DNA of 64,000 nucleotides from NCBI RefSeq assembly GCF_002000025.1, contig NZ_MUZV01000009.1, forward strand, positions 124,001 through 188,000. Reading direction: 5' to 3'. Below are positions 25,485-34,648 of the stretch, piece after piece (the first letter of the stretch is position 1; each line of letters opens with the position of its first letter). This DNA is from Cognaticolwellia aestuarii. Its GTDB lineage: Bacteria; Pseudomonadota; Gammaproteobacteria; Enterobacterales; Alteromonadaceae. Below the pieces are notes generated by a model that saw only the letters and a program-made list of their open reading frames with translations, did not search any database and had not been told where the DNA came from. The position numbers and the translations under genes are program-made.

Positions 25485-27248
25485 ATGTCGACAAAATCAT
25501 CATCAACGACTAATGAAAGTAACACTAAGCAAAACTTTAAGCGTTTAATGGCATATGCGAAAGCGTATAAAGCCGCTGCGTTAGTGTCAATTTTGGGCAT
25601 GTTAGGCTATGCAGCCATCGACAGTTTTGTGTTTTCACAGCTGCAGCCGCTCATCGATAAAGGCCTAGATGGTCAAGACCCCGAGTTTATGAAATGGGCA
25701 CCATTTGTCATTGTTTTAATGTTTGTACTTCGTGGTATATGTCACTTTGCCGGTAACTATACCTTAGCTTGGTTGGGTAATAATGTTGTTGCTAATATTC
25801 GTCAGGAATTATTTCAGCATGTCATGTCCATGCCTGTTGCTTATCATGATAAAGAATCAACGGGCAGTTTAATTTCAAAATTAACCTTTGATACAGAGCA
25901 AGTACTGAGTGCGGTTTCCAAAGCTTTGTTAACATTAGTACAGCAGGGCGCTTTTGTTATTGGCTTGTTGATCGTGATGTTTTATAACAGCTGGCAATTA
26001 GCCTCAATTTTCTTGCTGATCACACCTATTATCGCCGGTATAGTGACGGTGATTTCTCGTCGTTTTCGTAAAATCAGTAAGGGTATACAAAATGCGATGG
26101 GAGAGGTGACCACAGCCGCTGAACAAACCTTTAATGGCCATAAAGTGGTATTAACCTTTGATGGTCAACAACGAGAATTTGAACGTTTTTCAGACATCAA
26201 TAAGCACAATCGTCAACAACGCATGAAAATGGTTGCAACACAAGCTGCCAGCGTACCTATCATCCAAATTATTGCTTCATTTGCTTTAGCTTTTGTTTTG
26301 TATGTTGCTAACCTAGACTCGATGCGTACAGAAATCTCCGCGGGGATATTTATGACTGTATTGATGTGTATGGTGACATTGCTACGACCATTAAAACTTC
26401 TAACGACAGTCAATAGCGAGTTTCAAAAAGGTATGGCGGCCTGTGTCAGTATTTTTGCCGTACTTGATCAAAAAACTGAACGTGATACCGGCACAATAGC
26501 AATCGAGCGTGCGAAAGGTACTTTAGCATTTGAACATGTTAATTTCTTCTACAACGATGAAGAAAACAAGCAGGCACTTACGGATTTAAGTTTTACGGCT
26601 AATGTCGGTGAAACGGTTGCATTAGTTGGCCGCTCAGGTAGTGGTAAGTCAACTGCGAGTGCTTTATTACTGCGGTTTTACAACGCCACTAGCGGTAGGG
26701 TTCTTGTGGATGGTCAAGACATTACCGATTACAAATTAAAAGATTTGCGTAAGCAGTTTGCCTATGTTTCTCAGCAAGTGGTGTTATTTAATGACTCTAT
26801 TGCGAACAATATTGCTTATGGCAAACCGCAAGCAACGCGCGAAGAAATAGCAGACGCCGCACGCAAAGCGCATGTTATGGAGTTTGTTGAAGCTTTACCT
26901 GAAGGCTTAGATACCAATATTGGTGACAATGGAGCTATGTTGTCGGGAGGGCAACGTCAACGCGTCGCTATTGCACGAGCATTATTGTGTGATGCTCCGT
27001 TTCTTATTTTAGATGAAGCGACCAGTGCATTGGATACTGAGTCTGAACGTCATATTCAAGATGCGCTGAGTATTTTACAAAAAGATCGTACCTGTATTGT
27101 CATTGCACATCGACTATCAACCATTGAAAGTGCCGATAAAATAATTGTCATGGAACAAGGGCAAATTAAAGAACAAGGCGATCATCAAACCCTATTGGCG
27201 AAAGATGGTGCTTATGCGCAATTACATAAGTTTCAATTTGGTGCTTAG
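25485..27248 (+). CDS. msbA: Lipid A export ATP-binding/permease protein MsbA
   Basis: A 587-residue half-transporter when started at the ATG at 25485 (GAGAG 5 bases upstream; the TTG at 25473 only adds four residues). Six membrane helices occupy about 20-310, followed by the ATPase domain with Walker A GRSGSGKST, signature LSGGQRQRVAIARALL and Walker B FLILDEATSALD. MsbA flips lipid A-core from the inner to the outer leaflet of the inner membrane. lpxK follows after 23 bp, the usual msbA-lpxK operon. Confidence 0.96.
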   Translation: MSTKSSSTTNESNTKQNFKRLMAYAKAYKAAALVSILGMLGYAAIDSFVFSQLQPLIDKGLDGQDPEFMKWAPFVIVLMFVLRGICHFAGNYTLAWLGNNVVANIRQELFQHVMSMPVAYHDKESTGSLISKLTFDTEQVLSAVSKALLTLVQQGAFVIGLLIVMFYNSWQLASIFLLITPIIAGIVTVISRRFRKISKGIQNAMGEVTTAAEQTFNGHKVVLTFDGQQREFERFSDINKHNRQQRMKMVATQAASVPIIQIIASFALAFVLYVANLDSMRTEISAGIFMTVLMCMVTLLRPLKLLTTVNSEFQKGMAACVSIFAVLDQKTERDTGTIAIERAKGTLAFEHVNFFYNDEENKQALTDLSFTANVGETVALVGRSGSGKSTASALLLRFYNATSGRVLVDGQDITDYKLKDLRKQFAYVSQQVVLFNDSIANNIAYGKPQATREEIADAARKAHVMEFVEALPEGLDTNIGDNGAMLSGGQRQRVAIARALLCDAPFLILDEATSALDTESERHIQDALSILQKDRTCIVIAHRLSTIESADKIIVMEQGQIKEQGDHQTLLAKDGAYAQLHKFQFGA

Positions 27249-27271
27249 CTTTAGCTAAGTGGTAATAAATT

Positions 27272-28357
27272 ATGCGCTTAATTGAGAAAGTTTGGTTTCA
27301 AGGGCACTCTGCTAAATGGTGGATGGTGCCTATATTATTACCACTTATGGTGGTGTTTGCCGGGCTGAGTTTTATCCGCCGTTTAGCTTACAAAATAGGG
27401 CTGTTGCAAGCGGTAAAAGTGTCAGTGCCCGTCGTTGTAGTCGGAAACATTGGTGTTGGTGGCAATGGTAAAACCCCAGTAACACTTTATTTAGTTGAAA
27501 AGCTGACCGAACAAGGCTTAAAGGTTGGTGTAGTAAGTCGCGGTTATGGTTCAAATGCGCCGTACTACCCCTATCAAGTACACGCAGAGAGTACTGCAGA
27601 ACAAGCCGGTGATGAGCCACTACTTATCTTTCAACGCAGTGGGGTTAATGTCGTTATAGGCTCAGATAGGGTGGCGGGTTGTCAATTACTGATTGAACAA
27701 GGCTGTGATTTGATTATTGCTGATGATGGCTTGCAACATTACCGCTTAGCACGAGACTTTGAATTTGTGGTAGTTGACGGTAAGCGTTTATTTGGTAATG
27801 GCTTATTACTGCCTGCTGGGCCACTGCGTGAAACAAAGCAGCGAATCAATCATGCCAACTGCGTTATCGTAAATGGCGAAAGTTCATGGCTAAAACAAGC
27901 ACATAATTTAGATATTCCGGCGTTAACCATGCAGTTAACAGCCAATAAAGTGGTGAATGTTAAAACCGGCGAAAGTGTTAAATTATCGGACTTTTTGGCG
28001 CAATATCTTGTTAGTGAATATAAAGTAAATGCTTTAGCAGGTATTGGCGATCCAAAGCGATTTTTTAATACCCTCGAACAATATGGTTTTACAATAGCAA
28101 GGGCGCAAGGTTTTGTTGATCATCAAACATTTACCGTCGATGATTTACAGTCATTTTCTGAAGATTTACCACTATTGATGACTGAAAAAGATGCGGTAAA
28201 ATGTGCCAGCTTTGCGCAAGAAAACTACTGGTATTTACCCGTCGACGCGGTATTTTTACACACTTCGAATGTTGAAAATATTACGGCAGTAATAACTGAG
28301 CTTGTTAAGCTAGTTGATGAGCATGACGCAAGAGACTCTTATGAGCTCAAGCGATAG
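27272..28357 (+). CDS. lpxK: Tetraacyldisaccharide 4'-kinase LpxK
   Basis: A 361-residue enzyme that phosphorylates the 4' position of the tetraacyldisaccharide lipid A precursor. An N-terminal membrane-associated helix (about 15-35) precedes the P-loop GVGGNGKT at 61-68. The conserved segments VSRGYGS, DEPLLI and IIADDGLQHYRLARD follow, as does RETKQRINHA. Length is slightly greater than E. coli LpxK (328), mostly in the C-terminal half. It lies 23 bp behind msbA and ahead of the Trm112-like gene and kdsB in the conserved lipid A/KDO cluster. Confidence 0.96.
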   Translation: MRLIEKVWFQGHSAKWWMVPILLPLMVVFAGLSFIRRLAYKIGLLQAVKVSVPVVVVGNIGVGGNGKTPVTLYLVEKLTEQGLKVGVVSRGYGSNAPYYPYQVHAESTAEQAGDEPLLIFQRSGVNVVIGSDRVAGCQLLIEQGCDLIIADDGLQHYRLARDFEFVVVDGKRLFGNGLLLPAGPLRETKQRINHANCVIVNGESSWLKQAHNLDIPALTMQLTANKVVNVKTGESVKLSDFLAQYLVSEYKVNALAGIGDPKRFFNTLEQYGFTIARAQGFVDHQTFTVDDLQSFSEDLPLLMTEKDAVKCASFAQENYWYLPVDAVFLHTSNVENITAVITELVKLVDEHDARDSYELKR

Positions 28358-28417
28358 AAATTTAACACTTGATGCACAGGTATCAAGTTATTGGTTTTAC
28401 ATTTAAGAGAGATAATT

Positions 28418-28597
28418 ATGGCGTTTGATATTAAATTAATGGAAATTCTTGCCTGCCCAGTATGTAAAGGAAAGTTAGAATATAATAAAGCACAGCAAGA
28501 ATTGATTTGTAAGTTTGACCGTTTAGCTTACGCGATAGATAAAGATATTCCAGTGCTACTTGAGAGTGAAGCTCGTCGTATTACAGAAGATGCTTAA
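28418..28597 (+). CDS. ycaR: Trm112 family zinc-ribbon-like small protein (YcaR)
   Basis: A 59-residue protein when started at ATG 28418, preceded by GAGAG; an upstream TTG/ATG alternative at 28391 is not family-like. The motif [17 protein letters not shown] near the N-terminus and the [18 protein letters not shown] ending are characteristic of the Trm112/UPF0434 family. Only one CxxC pair is present, as usual in the bacterial short form. It always sits between lpxK and kdsB in gammaproteobacteria; the function in bacteria is unclear. Confidence 0.93.
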   Translation: MAFDIKLMEILACPVCKGKLEYNKAQQELICKFDRLAYAIDKDIPVLLESEARRITEDA

Positions 28598-28638
28598 CCT
28601 GGTTAGATTTATAATAAAACAAGATTAATGAGGTCTAT

Positions 28639-29403
28639 ATGTCGTTTGTAGTAGTGATCCCTGCGCGTTTTGAGTCATCTCGATTACCGGGCAAAGTACT
28701 GGCCGATATCGCAGGAAAACCTATGATCCAATGGGTTGTAGAAAAGGCCTTAGCCAGTGGTGCTGAACAAGTTATTGTGGCAACTGATAATGATGATGTT
28801 GCCAAGGTGGTAAAAAGTTTTGGTGGTGAAGTATGTAAAACCCGTGCTGACCATCAATCAGGTACTGAGCGATTAGCTGAGGTGATGGAAACTTATCAGT
28901 TTTCTGATCAACAAGTGATTGTTAATGTGCAGGGTGACGAACCTTTTATCCCAGTGGAAAATATTGTGCAAGTTGCGGGTAACTTATCTAACCAAAGCCA
29001 AGCCCGTATGGCAACATTAGCGATGAAAATTACTGATGTTAATGAAGCATTAAATCCGAATGCTGTAAAAGTGCTCTGTGATAAAAATGGTTACGCCATG
29101 TACTTTAGTCGCGCAACAATCCCATATGATCGTGAACGCTTTCTCAATAGTAAACATATTGACACCATTGGTGATTTTTACCTTCGCCATATTGGCATAT
29201 ATGCCTATAGAGCTGGATTTATTAAAGACTATGTACAATGGCCGACAAGTCAATTAGAGCAAGTTGAGTCATTAGAGCAATTGCGAGTGCTGTGGCAAGG
29301 AGAAAAAATTCATGTTGCCGTAGCAAATACAGCTTTAGAAGTAGAAGGTGTTGATACACCAGAAGATTTAGAGAAAGCTAGGCTTTACGCAAATTCGTTA
29401 TAA
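28639..29403 (+). CDS. kdsB: 3-deoxy-manno-octulosonate cytidylyltransferase KdsB
   Basis: A 254-residue cytoplasmic enzyme that activates KDO with CTP to CMP-KDO for LPS inner-core synthesis. The N-terminal nucleotide-binding motif [19 protein letters not shown] is at residues 5-23, and [11 protein letters not shown] and [15 protein letters not shown] are the other family hallmarks. Length matches E. coli KdsB (248). It closes the msbA-lpxK-ycaR-kdsB cluster and is followed by a strong terminator. Confidence 0.97.
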   Translation: MSFVVVIPARFESSRLPGKVLADIAGKPMIQWVVEKALASGAEQVIVATDNDDVAKVVKSFGGEVCKTRADHQSGTERLAEVMETYQFSDQQVIVNVQGDEPFIPVENIVQVAGNLSNQSQARMATLAMKITDVNEALNPNAVKVLCDKNGYAMYFSRATIPYDRERFLNSKHIDTIGDFYLRHIGIYAYRAGFIKDYVQWPTSQLEQVESLEQLRVLWQGEKIHVAVANTALEVEGVDTPEDLEKARLYANSL

Positions 29404-29423
29404 AAAGCGACAACAGCAACAAT

Positions 29424-29450
29424 AAAAAGAGGCTATCAAGCCTCTTTTTT
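29424..29450. terminator. Intrinsic terminator of the msbA-kdsB cluster
   Basis: AAAAAGAGGCT / AGCCTCTTTTT arms with loop ATCA and a T run, 21 bp after the kdsB stop. Confidence 0.92.
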
Positions 29451-29621
29451 AATTATAAAGCGCTTAGTAAAACGGTTATTCTGATTGCTTGTTGTTTACT
29501 TTAGCGCCATTGAATAATGTTATTTTAGTTTGCTGGTAAGAAAAACGTAAAGCCATCTTACTCATGATGTCAGGTTAATAAATGTTATCCACTTTATCAG
29601 TTAGAATGTAAGGTACTTTAT

Positions 29622-29729
29622 TTAAATAACCTGAATTCTGGATAATGAGTGCTTGATATTCAAGTGATTCAAAAGCTTAGGTGGCAAGGTAAATGCTGTA
29701 GCAAGGTGAACATCACTAATAGACATCAT
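29622..29729 (-). pseudogene. Transposase N-terminal remnant (probably IS4 family) inside the 227-bp element
   Basis: A 35-codon frame from ATG 29729 to TAA 29622-29624, whose last codons are made of the left terminal repeat and the target duplication. The first about 25 residues (MMSISDVHLATAFTLPPKLL...) look like the start of an IS4-type transposase N-terminal domain, but the catalytic domain is absent. Identification is by pattern only. Confidence 0.4.
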
Positions 29730-29856
29730 CAATGCTTCATTTTATGCCATTTCCAAGGCAAAACGTTTATCAATAGCGGGCTATTTATCGACGTTTTAAC
29801 GCAGACAATGGGTTAAAAAGGAGGATTGAGCAAGTGCTGCTTATCCAGAATTCAGG
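29630..29856. mobile_element. 227-bp non-autonomous inverted-repeat element (MITE-like) with 8-bp target duplication
   Basis: Perfect 16-bp terminal inverted repeats, CCTGAATTCTGGATAA at 29630-29645 and its complement at 29841-29856, are flanked by an exact direct repeat TTAAATAA at 29622-29629 and 29857-29864. Inside, the minus strand has a short frame (29729 down) that resembles the very N-terminus of an IS4-family transposase (SISDVHLATAFTLPPKLL), cut off after about 28 codons by the left terminal repeat. This suggests an internally deleted insertion sequence. The terminal structure is seen directly; the IS4 link is from memory of the family. Confidence 0.8.
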
Positions 29857-29944
29857 TTAAATAATTGATATTTCTGATCCAACCCGTTATTAATACTGAG
29901 CTAGTTTTTTAATTTTGTCGCTCGTTAGTTTAGGTGAATAGTTG

Positions 29945-30709
29945 ATGGTACTGACCAAGAAACAAGCTCGTTTGCTTATGGTAAAAAAAGGCTTTTTAGA
30001 TATGTTACCGCTTAACTTAGCGGTGTTACCTTGGGGCATTCTTTGTGGCTCATTGGCGATTCAACGAGATTTTTCGGCATTTGAAGCTATTTTGATGCCA
30101 TTGATAGTGTTCGCTGGCTCGGCCCAGCTCGTTGCAATTGAATTAATTGCTAATAATGCCTCGCTAGCAACGATTTTATTTACCACTTTTATAATCAGCT
30201 CTCGGCATTTTCTATATGGTTTAGCCTTACGTGATAAATTAAAAGTTTTACCAACACCTTGGCGTTATGGCTTAGGTTTTCTATTAACCGATGAATTGTT
30301 TGCTTTATCGGGGCACTCTAAAGCCTTTGTTGGGCAATTACGTCTTGTTTATGCCTTAGTAGCAGGCGGCAGCTTTTACTTGTTTTGGTTACTGTGGAAT
30401 GTGACAGGCGTTATCGCCGGTAGTTATTTACCCGACTTAACACATTTAGGTTTAGATTTTGCTATTGCAGTAACTTTTATTGCACTGGTGATCCCGACAA
30501 TTATTAATTTACCCATTTTAGTTACTGTGATTGTGGCAGGATTATTATCTGTGCTGTTTAAGTTAATGGCATTTGAACTAGACTTGGTTGCTGCGGCTTT
30601 AATTGCCATGTATTGCGGTTACCTTACCGAGCGTTTCCAGCAAAAATACTCTGCAGCTAGCAGCGATGGTCATAATGGTGATACTCGTCAAATATTGAAG
30701 GATAAATAA
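29945..30709 (+). CDS. azlC: AzlC family branched-chain amino acid exporter, large subunit
   Basis: A 254-residue inner membrane protein with several hydrophobic helices and the AzlC hallmark LPLNLAVLPWGILCGSLA near the N-terminus, then MPLIVFAGSAQLVAIELI and SSRHFLYGLAL. AzlC with AzlD exports branched-chain amino acids and analogues. ATG at 29945 is chosen over the TTG at 29942. The stop overlaps the azlD start (TAATG at 30707-30711). It starts 80 bp beyond the 227-bp mobile element, so its promoter may lie partly within or next to the inserted DNA. Confidence 0.93.
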   Translation: MVLTKKQARLLMVKKGFLDMLPLNLAVLPWGILCGSLAIQRDFSAFEAILMPLIVFAGSAQLVAIELIANNASLATILFTTFIISSRHFLYGLALRDKLKVLPTPWRYGLGFLLTDELFALSGHSKAFVGQLRLVYALVAGGSFYLFWLLWNVTGVIAGSYLPDLTHLGLDFAIAVTFIALVIPTIINLPILVTVIVAGLLSVLFKLMAFELDLVAAALIAMYCGYLTERFQQKYSAASSDGHNGDTRQILKDK

Positions 30710-31026
30710 TGACATTGCTAACGATTATTTTGATGGCCTTGATCACTTTCACGACCCGATATTTATTTATTCACCCTAGGTTACCTGTTCGCCTCGGCGC
30801 AAAAATGGCAAAGCTATTAAGTTTTAGTGCTCCAGCCGTATTGACCGCTATTTGGGTACCGATCATTTTTGTGCAACAAGGGCAGTTAAATGTGTCTTTA
30901 AATAACCCTTATTTGATCGCGGCTAGTTTTGCGGTGTTAGCTGCGGCAAAAAGTAAGAGCATTTACCTAACCATGTTGGTTGGGTTGATCACGTTTATCA
31001 TCAGCCGTTATTTTTTTGTGTTGTAA
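30709..31026 (+). CDS. azlD: AzlD family branched-chain amino acid transport subunit
   Basis: A 105-residue protein with three to four membrane segments, starting in the last base of the azlC stop, the common arrangement for this two-component exporter. The motif FTTRYLFIHPRLPVRL near residues 13-28 and FSAPAVLTAIWVPIIF are typical of AzlD. Together with AzlC it can relieve excess leucine, isoleucine or valine, plausible in a cell that lives on peptides. Confidence 0.92.
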   Translation: MTLLTIILMALITFTTRYLFIHPRLPVRLGAKMAKLLSFSAPAVLTAIWVPIIFVQQGQLNVSLNNPYLIAASFAVLAAAKSKSIYLTMLVGLITFIISRYFFVL

Positions 31027-31103
31027 GCTTTTTAGTCAGCGCTAACTTGTAATACCTTCTTAACCATTTAAAAACTCATGAAATGGTTGGGGCTCATGAA
31101 ACT

Positions 31104-31418
31104 TATACCCAAACCACTTGAAAATGCAGGATTGTGCAAGTCGAAAAAGGGTTAGCACCAAGGCATTGATTGAAAGGAATGGTTGTTCCATTGTTAAAAT
31201 CAATAACGCCGGAGATAACCCTTTATCGACTTGCCCTTCGGGCGCTAAGCTAGAAAACCAGTGCAGCGTTGCATACATGGATGGATGTACTGAGCTTTTG
31301 TCTGGAGCAAAAAAGCTGTGCAGCACTTGATAAGGGAATAACCATTATCTGCGTACTGTGCCTTGCGCTGATTTCCTAGCTTAACGCTGAAACTGCATTT
31401 TCAAGTGGCTTGGGTATA
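31104..31418. mobile_element. 315-bp inverted-repeat element with nested hairpins (MITE-like)
   Basis: Terminal inverted repeats of about 26 bp with one mismatch: TATACCCAAACCACTTGAAA... at 31104-31129 and the complement of TATACCCAAGCCACTTGAAA... at 31393-31418. Two further imperfect inverted repeats are nested inside: 31137-31154 with 31216-31233 (17 of 18 matching) and 31242-31265 with 31364-31387 (19 of 24). Each encloses smaller hairpins, so a single strand can fold as a closed stem carrying two branched arms. Small open frames of 70 and 88 codons on either strand look non-coding. TA at both edges suggests insertion at TA. Confidence 0.8.
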
Positions 31419-31522
31419 TAGCTAAAAGTACACCAGTTATCGAATAAAGCTTGTCAGTTGATAACGTTAGCTTTTATGATGGCGCACGCCTTTTATCTCA
31501 GATGAGCATTGTAAATATTATT

Positions 31523-32959
31523 ATGAAGTTAACTAAATCATTAACCGCCATCGCTATTGCGAGTGCGCTGACTTTTATCCCAAGTACTTTTGTACAAGCA
31601 GCAGGCACTCAAGCGAAGCAAGAATCAGCTTCTAGCTGGTTAAACTTGAGCGCCAAAGAGCTTAAAGCGGTAGAGCGCTACGCGAGTGAATATAAAGATT
31701 ATATTTATAAAACCCCAACCGAACTTACTTTTGTTACCGAAACCATTAAACGTGTTGAAAAACAAGGGTTTAAAATATTAAACGAAAAAAGTAAATTAAC
31801 ACCAGGGGCACGTTTTTATGACGTGAACCGAGACCGAGCAATTACCTTAATGGTGATTGGAGAAGAGCCGTTGGAGCAAGGCACGCGGATCGTCGGTGCT
31901 CACATTGATGCGCCACGTTTAGAGCTTAAGGGGCGACCATTATTTGAAAAACAAGAATTTGCCATGTTTCAAACTTATATCCATGGCGGTATTAAGACTT
32001 ATCAATGGGTGAATATCCCACTAGCCTTAGTGGGCAGAGTTGATAAAAAAGATGGTACAACGGTTAATATTTCTGTTGGCTTTGATGACAATGATCCTAT
32101 CTTTTTGGTTACTGATTTAGCTCCGCATGTTGACTCACCCAATCGTAAACGTACTAGCCGAGAGGTGATTGGCAAAGAAGAGCTTGATGTTATTGTTGCT
32201 GCTAAACCTGAATTAGATAAAAAAATCAAAGATCAGGTCAAAGACTATTTAATGTCTGAATATAATATTGCTGTTGAGGACTTAGTTTCCGCTGAATTGG
32301 CGTTAGTGCCGGCAACTAAACCGCGTGATGTTGGCTTTGATCGCAGTATGATTGCCGCTTATGGTCAAGATGATAAGGCTTCATCAATAGCAGCAGTGAA
32401 AGCGTTAACTGAGCAAAAAGTTCCTAAATATACTGCTATTGCTTATTTGGTTGATAACGAAGAAGTCGGTAATATTAATAATACTGGTGCAAGCTCTACT
32501 TACTTAGTGGATTTGATCAGCGGTTTACTCTACAACGAAAAAGGTGATCGTTACAATGATTACCAATTGCGTAAAGTGTTACGCAATACCAAAGTTATTT
32601 CTGCCGATGTTAATCCTGGTGTCAACCCAACATGGTCAAGTGTTTGGGAATTAGGTAACGCGCCACGCTTGGGTAATGGCGTTAACTTAAAGCTTTACGG
32701 TGGTGGTTTTAACGCAAACTCTGAGTATATGGCATGGACACGTAACTATTTAGATAATGCTGATATTAAGTGGCAAACCTCAACGTATAAAGGTAAGGCA
32801 TCAGGTGGCACTATTGGTAGTGACCTATCAAACGATAATATGGAAGTAATTGATTTTGGTATTCCTATCTTATCTATTCACTCACCTTATGCAGTAGGTT
32901 CAAAAGTTGATTTATATTCGTTGTATAAAGCGATGTCAGCATTTTACCAAGAAAAATAA
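31523..32959 (+). CDS. Exported M18 family aminopeptidase
   Basis: With ATG 31523 the protein has 478 residues and a clear signal peptide (MKLTKSLTAIAIASALTFIP, cleaved near QAA-G). An upstream ATG (31502) or TTG (31451) would add non-signal residues. The M18 metal-site segments are present: GAHIDAPRLELKGRP, YGQDDKASSIAA, VDNEEVGN and SIHSPYAVGSKVD, which together bind two zinc ions. M18 enzymes release N-terminal residues and are usually cytoplasmic, so the export signal is notable. It stands alone between the 315-bp element and a bidirectional terminator. Confidence 0.9.
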   Translation: MKLTKSLTAIAIASALTFIPSTFVQAAGTQAKQESASSWLNLSAKELKAVERYASEYKDYIYKTPTELTFVTETIKRVEKQGFKILNEKSKLTPGARFYDVNRDRAITLMVIGEEPLEQGTRIVGAHIDAPRLELKGRPLFEKQEFAMFQTYIHGGIKTYQWVNIPLALVGRVDKKDGTTVNISVGFDDNDPIFLVTDLAPHVDSPNRKRTSREVIGKEELDVIVAAKPELDKKIKDQVKDYLMSEYNIAVEDLVSAELALVPATKPRDVGFDRSMIAAYGQDDKASSIAAVKALTEQKVPKYTAIAYLVDNEEVGNINNTGASSTYLVDLISGLLYNEKGDRYNDYQLRKVLRNTKVISADVNPGVNPTWSSVWELGNAPRLGNGVNLKLYGGGFNANSEYMAWTRNYLDNADIKWQTSTYKGKASGGTIGSDLSNDNMEVIDFGIPILSIHSPYAVGSKVDLYSLYKAMSAFYQEK

Positions 32960-32986
32960 AGGTTAAAAGTTATTACAACTAAAATC

Positions 32987-33017
32987 AAAAAGCCGTATTA
33001 ATACATACGGCTTTTTT
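32987..33017. terminator. Bidirectional terminator between M18 peptidase and acyltransferase genes
   Basis: AAAAAGCCGTAT / ATACGGCTTTTTT arms with a 6-base loop between two convergent genes. Confidence 0.92.
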
Positions 33018-33045
33018 ATCAAGTTAATCGCATGTGCTGATTTTG

Positions 33046-34143
33046 TTAAAGCGTCTGTTTTGCGATAACCGGATTAGCATACATAGTTAATAACCAGTGT
33101 TGCTGCTCTGCTGTCAGATTTTCCATACGCTTGTTAAGTTGCGCCAACATTGAATTATCAGTATCTTGCTGATTCAAAGCTGCGTGAGCAACTAAATTAC
33201 TGTCATAGAGTTTATAGTTGCTGATGATCTCTTTATCAATGGCTGCTGCGATAGCTTTGCTATCAGCGTAATCACCAATGATAGGCTGGCAAAACTCAAT
33301 ATGCACTCGACCTTTTTGCCCGACTAAACCTTGAGTGATACTTTTCAGATCTTCACCTTCTTGCTTTTTATAGCTGCCAGTGGCTTCTTTTTCTGCAAGT
33401 TCAATGGCTTTATCACTATCACAGGGATCAAATTCATAGGAAATAGACACGGGCACTATATTTAATTCTGCTAGATAATCAGCGATTGGAGTTTGTTTAT
33501 CTTTATTTAGCAGTAGCATAGAGATTAAAGCAGCATTTGTTTTATCTATACCGTCTTTAGCTCTGCCTTCACGTTGGGCAATCCAGATGTTCTGTTTACG
33601 ATTAGCAACGGTGTCATGAATGTAAGCTGATAATTGCTTTGATGCATTAAGCATAGCGCGTTTACTTTCTGCACTACGTTTAACAATAAAACTTTTATTA
33701 ATACGCATTAAGTCAGCCACCCAAGGCTGGTGTAATAAATTATCACCAACGGCTGCTTCAACAGTGCTGATACCACTTTTATACAAAGCAAGGTTTACTA
33801 ATGCAACATCTAATACAATATCACGATGGTTACTGATAAATAGTGCGGGTTTAGTATTATCAAAATTATCAATCCCACTAAAGCTGAAACCAGCGGTACT
33901 GTTTTTAATTAGGTGATGTAAGTATTTTGCAACTTCCATTTGAATTTCATCAATACTATGAAACTTTTGGGCACGAAACTTTAATGACCACTTAACGATT
34001 GAACAGGCAAGTGCGGGCAGTGATTGGTACAAGCGGGGCATTTTTAAACTAGCAATAGAGGCTTGCAAGCCTTTTTCGTTAATTAAACTTTCAATTACCT
34101 TAACTACCTCATCATCACGATAAGGGCGTATATCATCAAACAT
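33046..34143 (-). CDS. PlsC-like glycerol acyltransferase family protein
   Basis: A 365-residue protein whose acyltransferase core includes the histidine motif FISNHRDIVLD (His106) and a later block FVIYP-like IWIAQREGRAKDG near residues 178-192, followed by SYEFDPCD. The spacing His-X5-Asp in NHRDIVLD departs from the classical HX4D, with an additional Asp two residues after the His. A role in phospholipid acylation is plausible. It is longer than PlsC (about 245) owing to an N-terminal helical region and a C-terminal extension. Monocistronic. Confidence 0.82.
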   Translation of the reverse strand: MFDDIRPYRDDEVVKVIESLINEKGLQASIASLKMPRLYQSLPALACSIVKWSLKFRAQKFHSIDEIQMEVAKYLHHLIKNSTAGFSFSGIDNFDNTKPALFISNHRDIVLDVALVNLALYKSGISTVEAAVGDNLLHQPWVADLMRINKSFIVKRSAESKRAMLNASKQLSAYIHDTVANRKQNIWIAQREGRAKDGIDKTNAALISMLLLNKDKQTPIADYLAELNIVPVSISYEFDPCDSDKAIELAEKEATGSYKKQEGEDLKSITQGLVGQKGRVHIEFCQPIIGDYADSKAIAAAIDKEIISNYKLYDSNLVAHAALNQQDTDNSMLAQLNKRMENLTAEQQHWLLTMYANPVIAKQTL

Positions 34144-34648
34144 TCAAAAATCTCTTCTATTACAGAAAACAAATAATAAGCCAACAACGATTATAACTGA
34201 ATCATATTGAAAAATGCGCATTTTGTTTGTTCGTTTAATGCTTTAAATTTGAAATAATAACAATAGGACATTCATTATTGTTAACGTAGTTACGTACTGG
34301 GCTCTTGTAAAGCATCAGATGATTTCAGTTAAATATTCAATTGTAGTTGCTTGGTGAATCAGGGCGTAACGAGTTATTGGTCTTTTTACTACTTTTATAG
34401 TAGCCAGCCTAGCTATGCTTTTTAGGTTTATCGAGGAAAAATTTAATTGATAGTGAACTTGTCGCCATCTTTTCGTTCTGATGTTATTAAAGCGAGATTA
34501 AGTTAAGCTCGAAAGACAGTAAGATAGCGTTGTTAGTATTGATTTAAGCAGTCGCTAGTCGATTAATCGTAATATTTACTAAATTAACTTGCGTTTTTAA
34601 CATTTAACCCCAACTATTGATATGAGTAGCTAATAAAAAGGAATACCT
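34144..34648. other. 505-bp intergenic region, no gene recognised
   Basis: AT-rich spacer between the divergent acyltransferase and hpf genes. It must carry both promoters. I see no convincing open frame, tRNA, terminator or long inverted repeat; a small RNA cannot be excluded. Confidence 0.7.

Noticed and set aside
31060-31330. Frames of 88 and 70 codons within the 315-bp element
   Set aside because: They run through the terminal and nested inverted repeats on opposite strands, so openness is explained by the element's sequence; no family resemblance.
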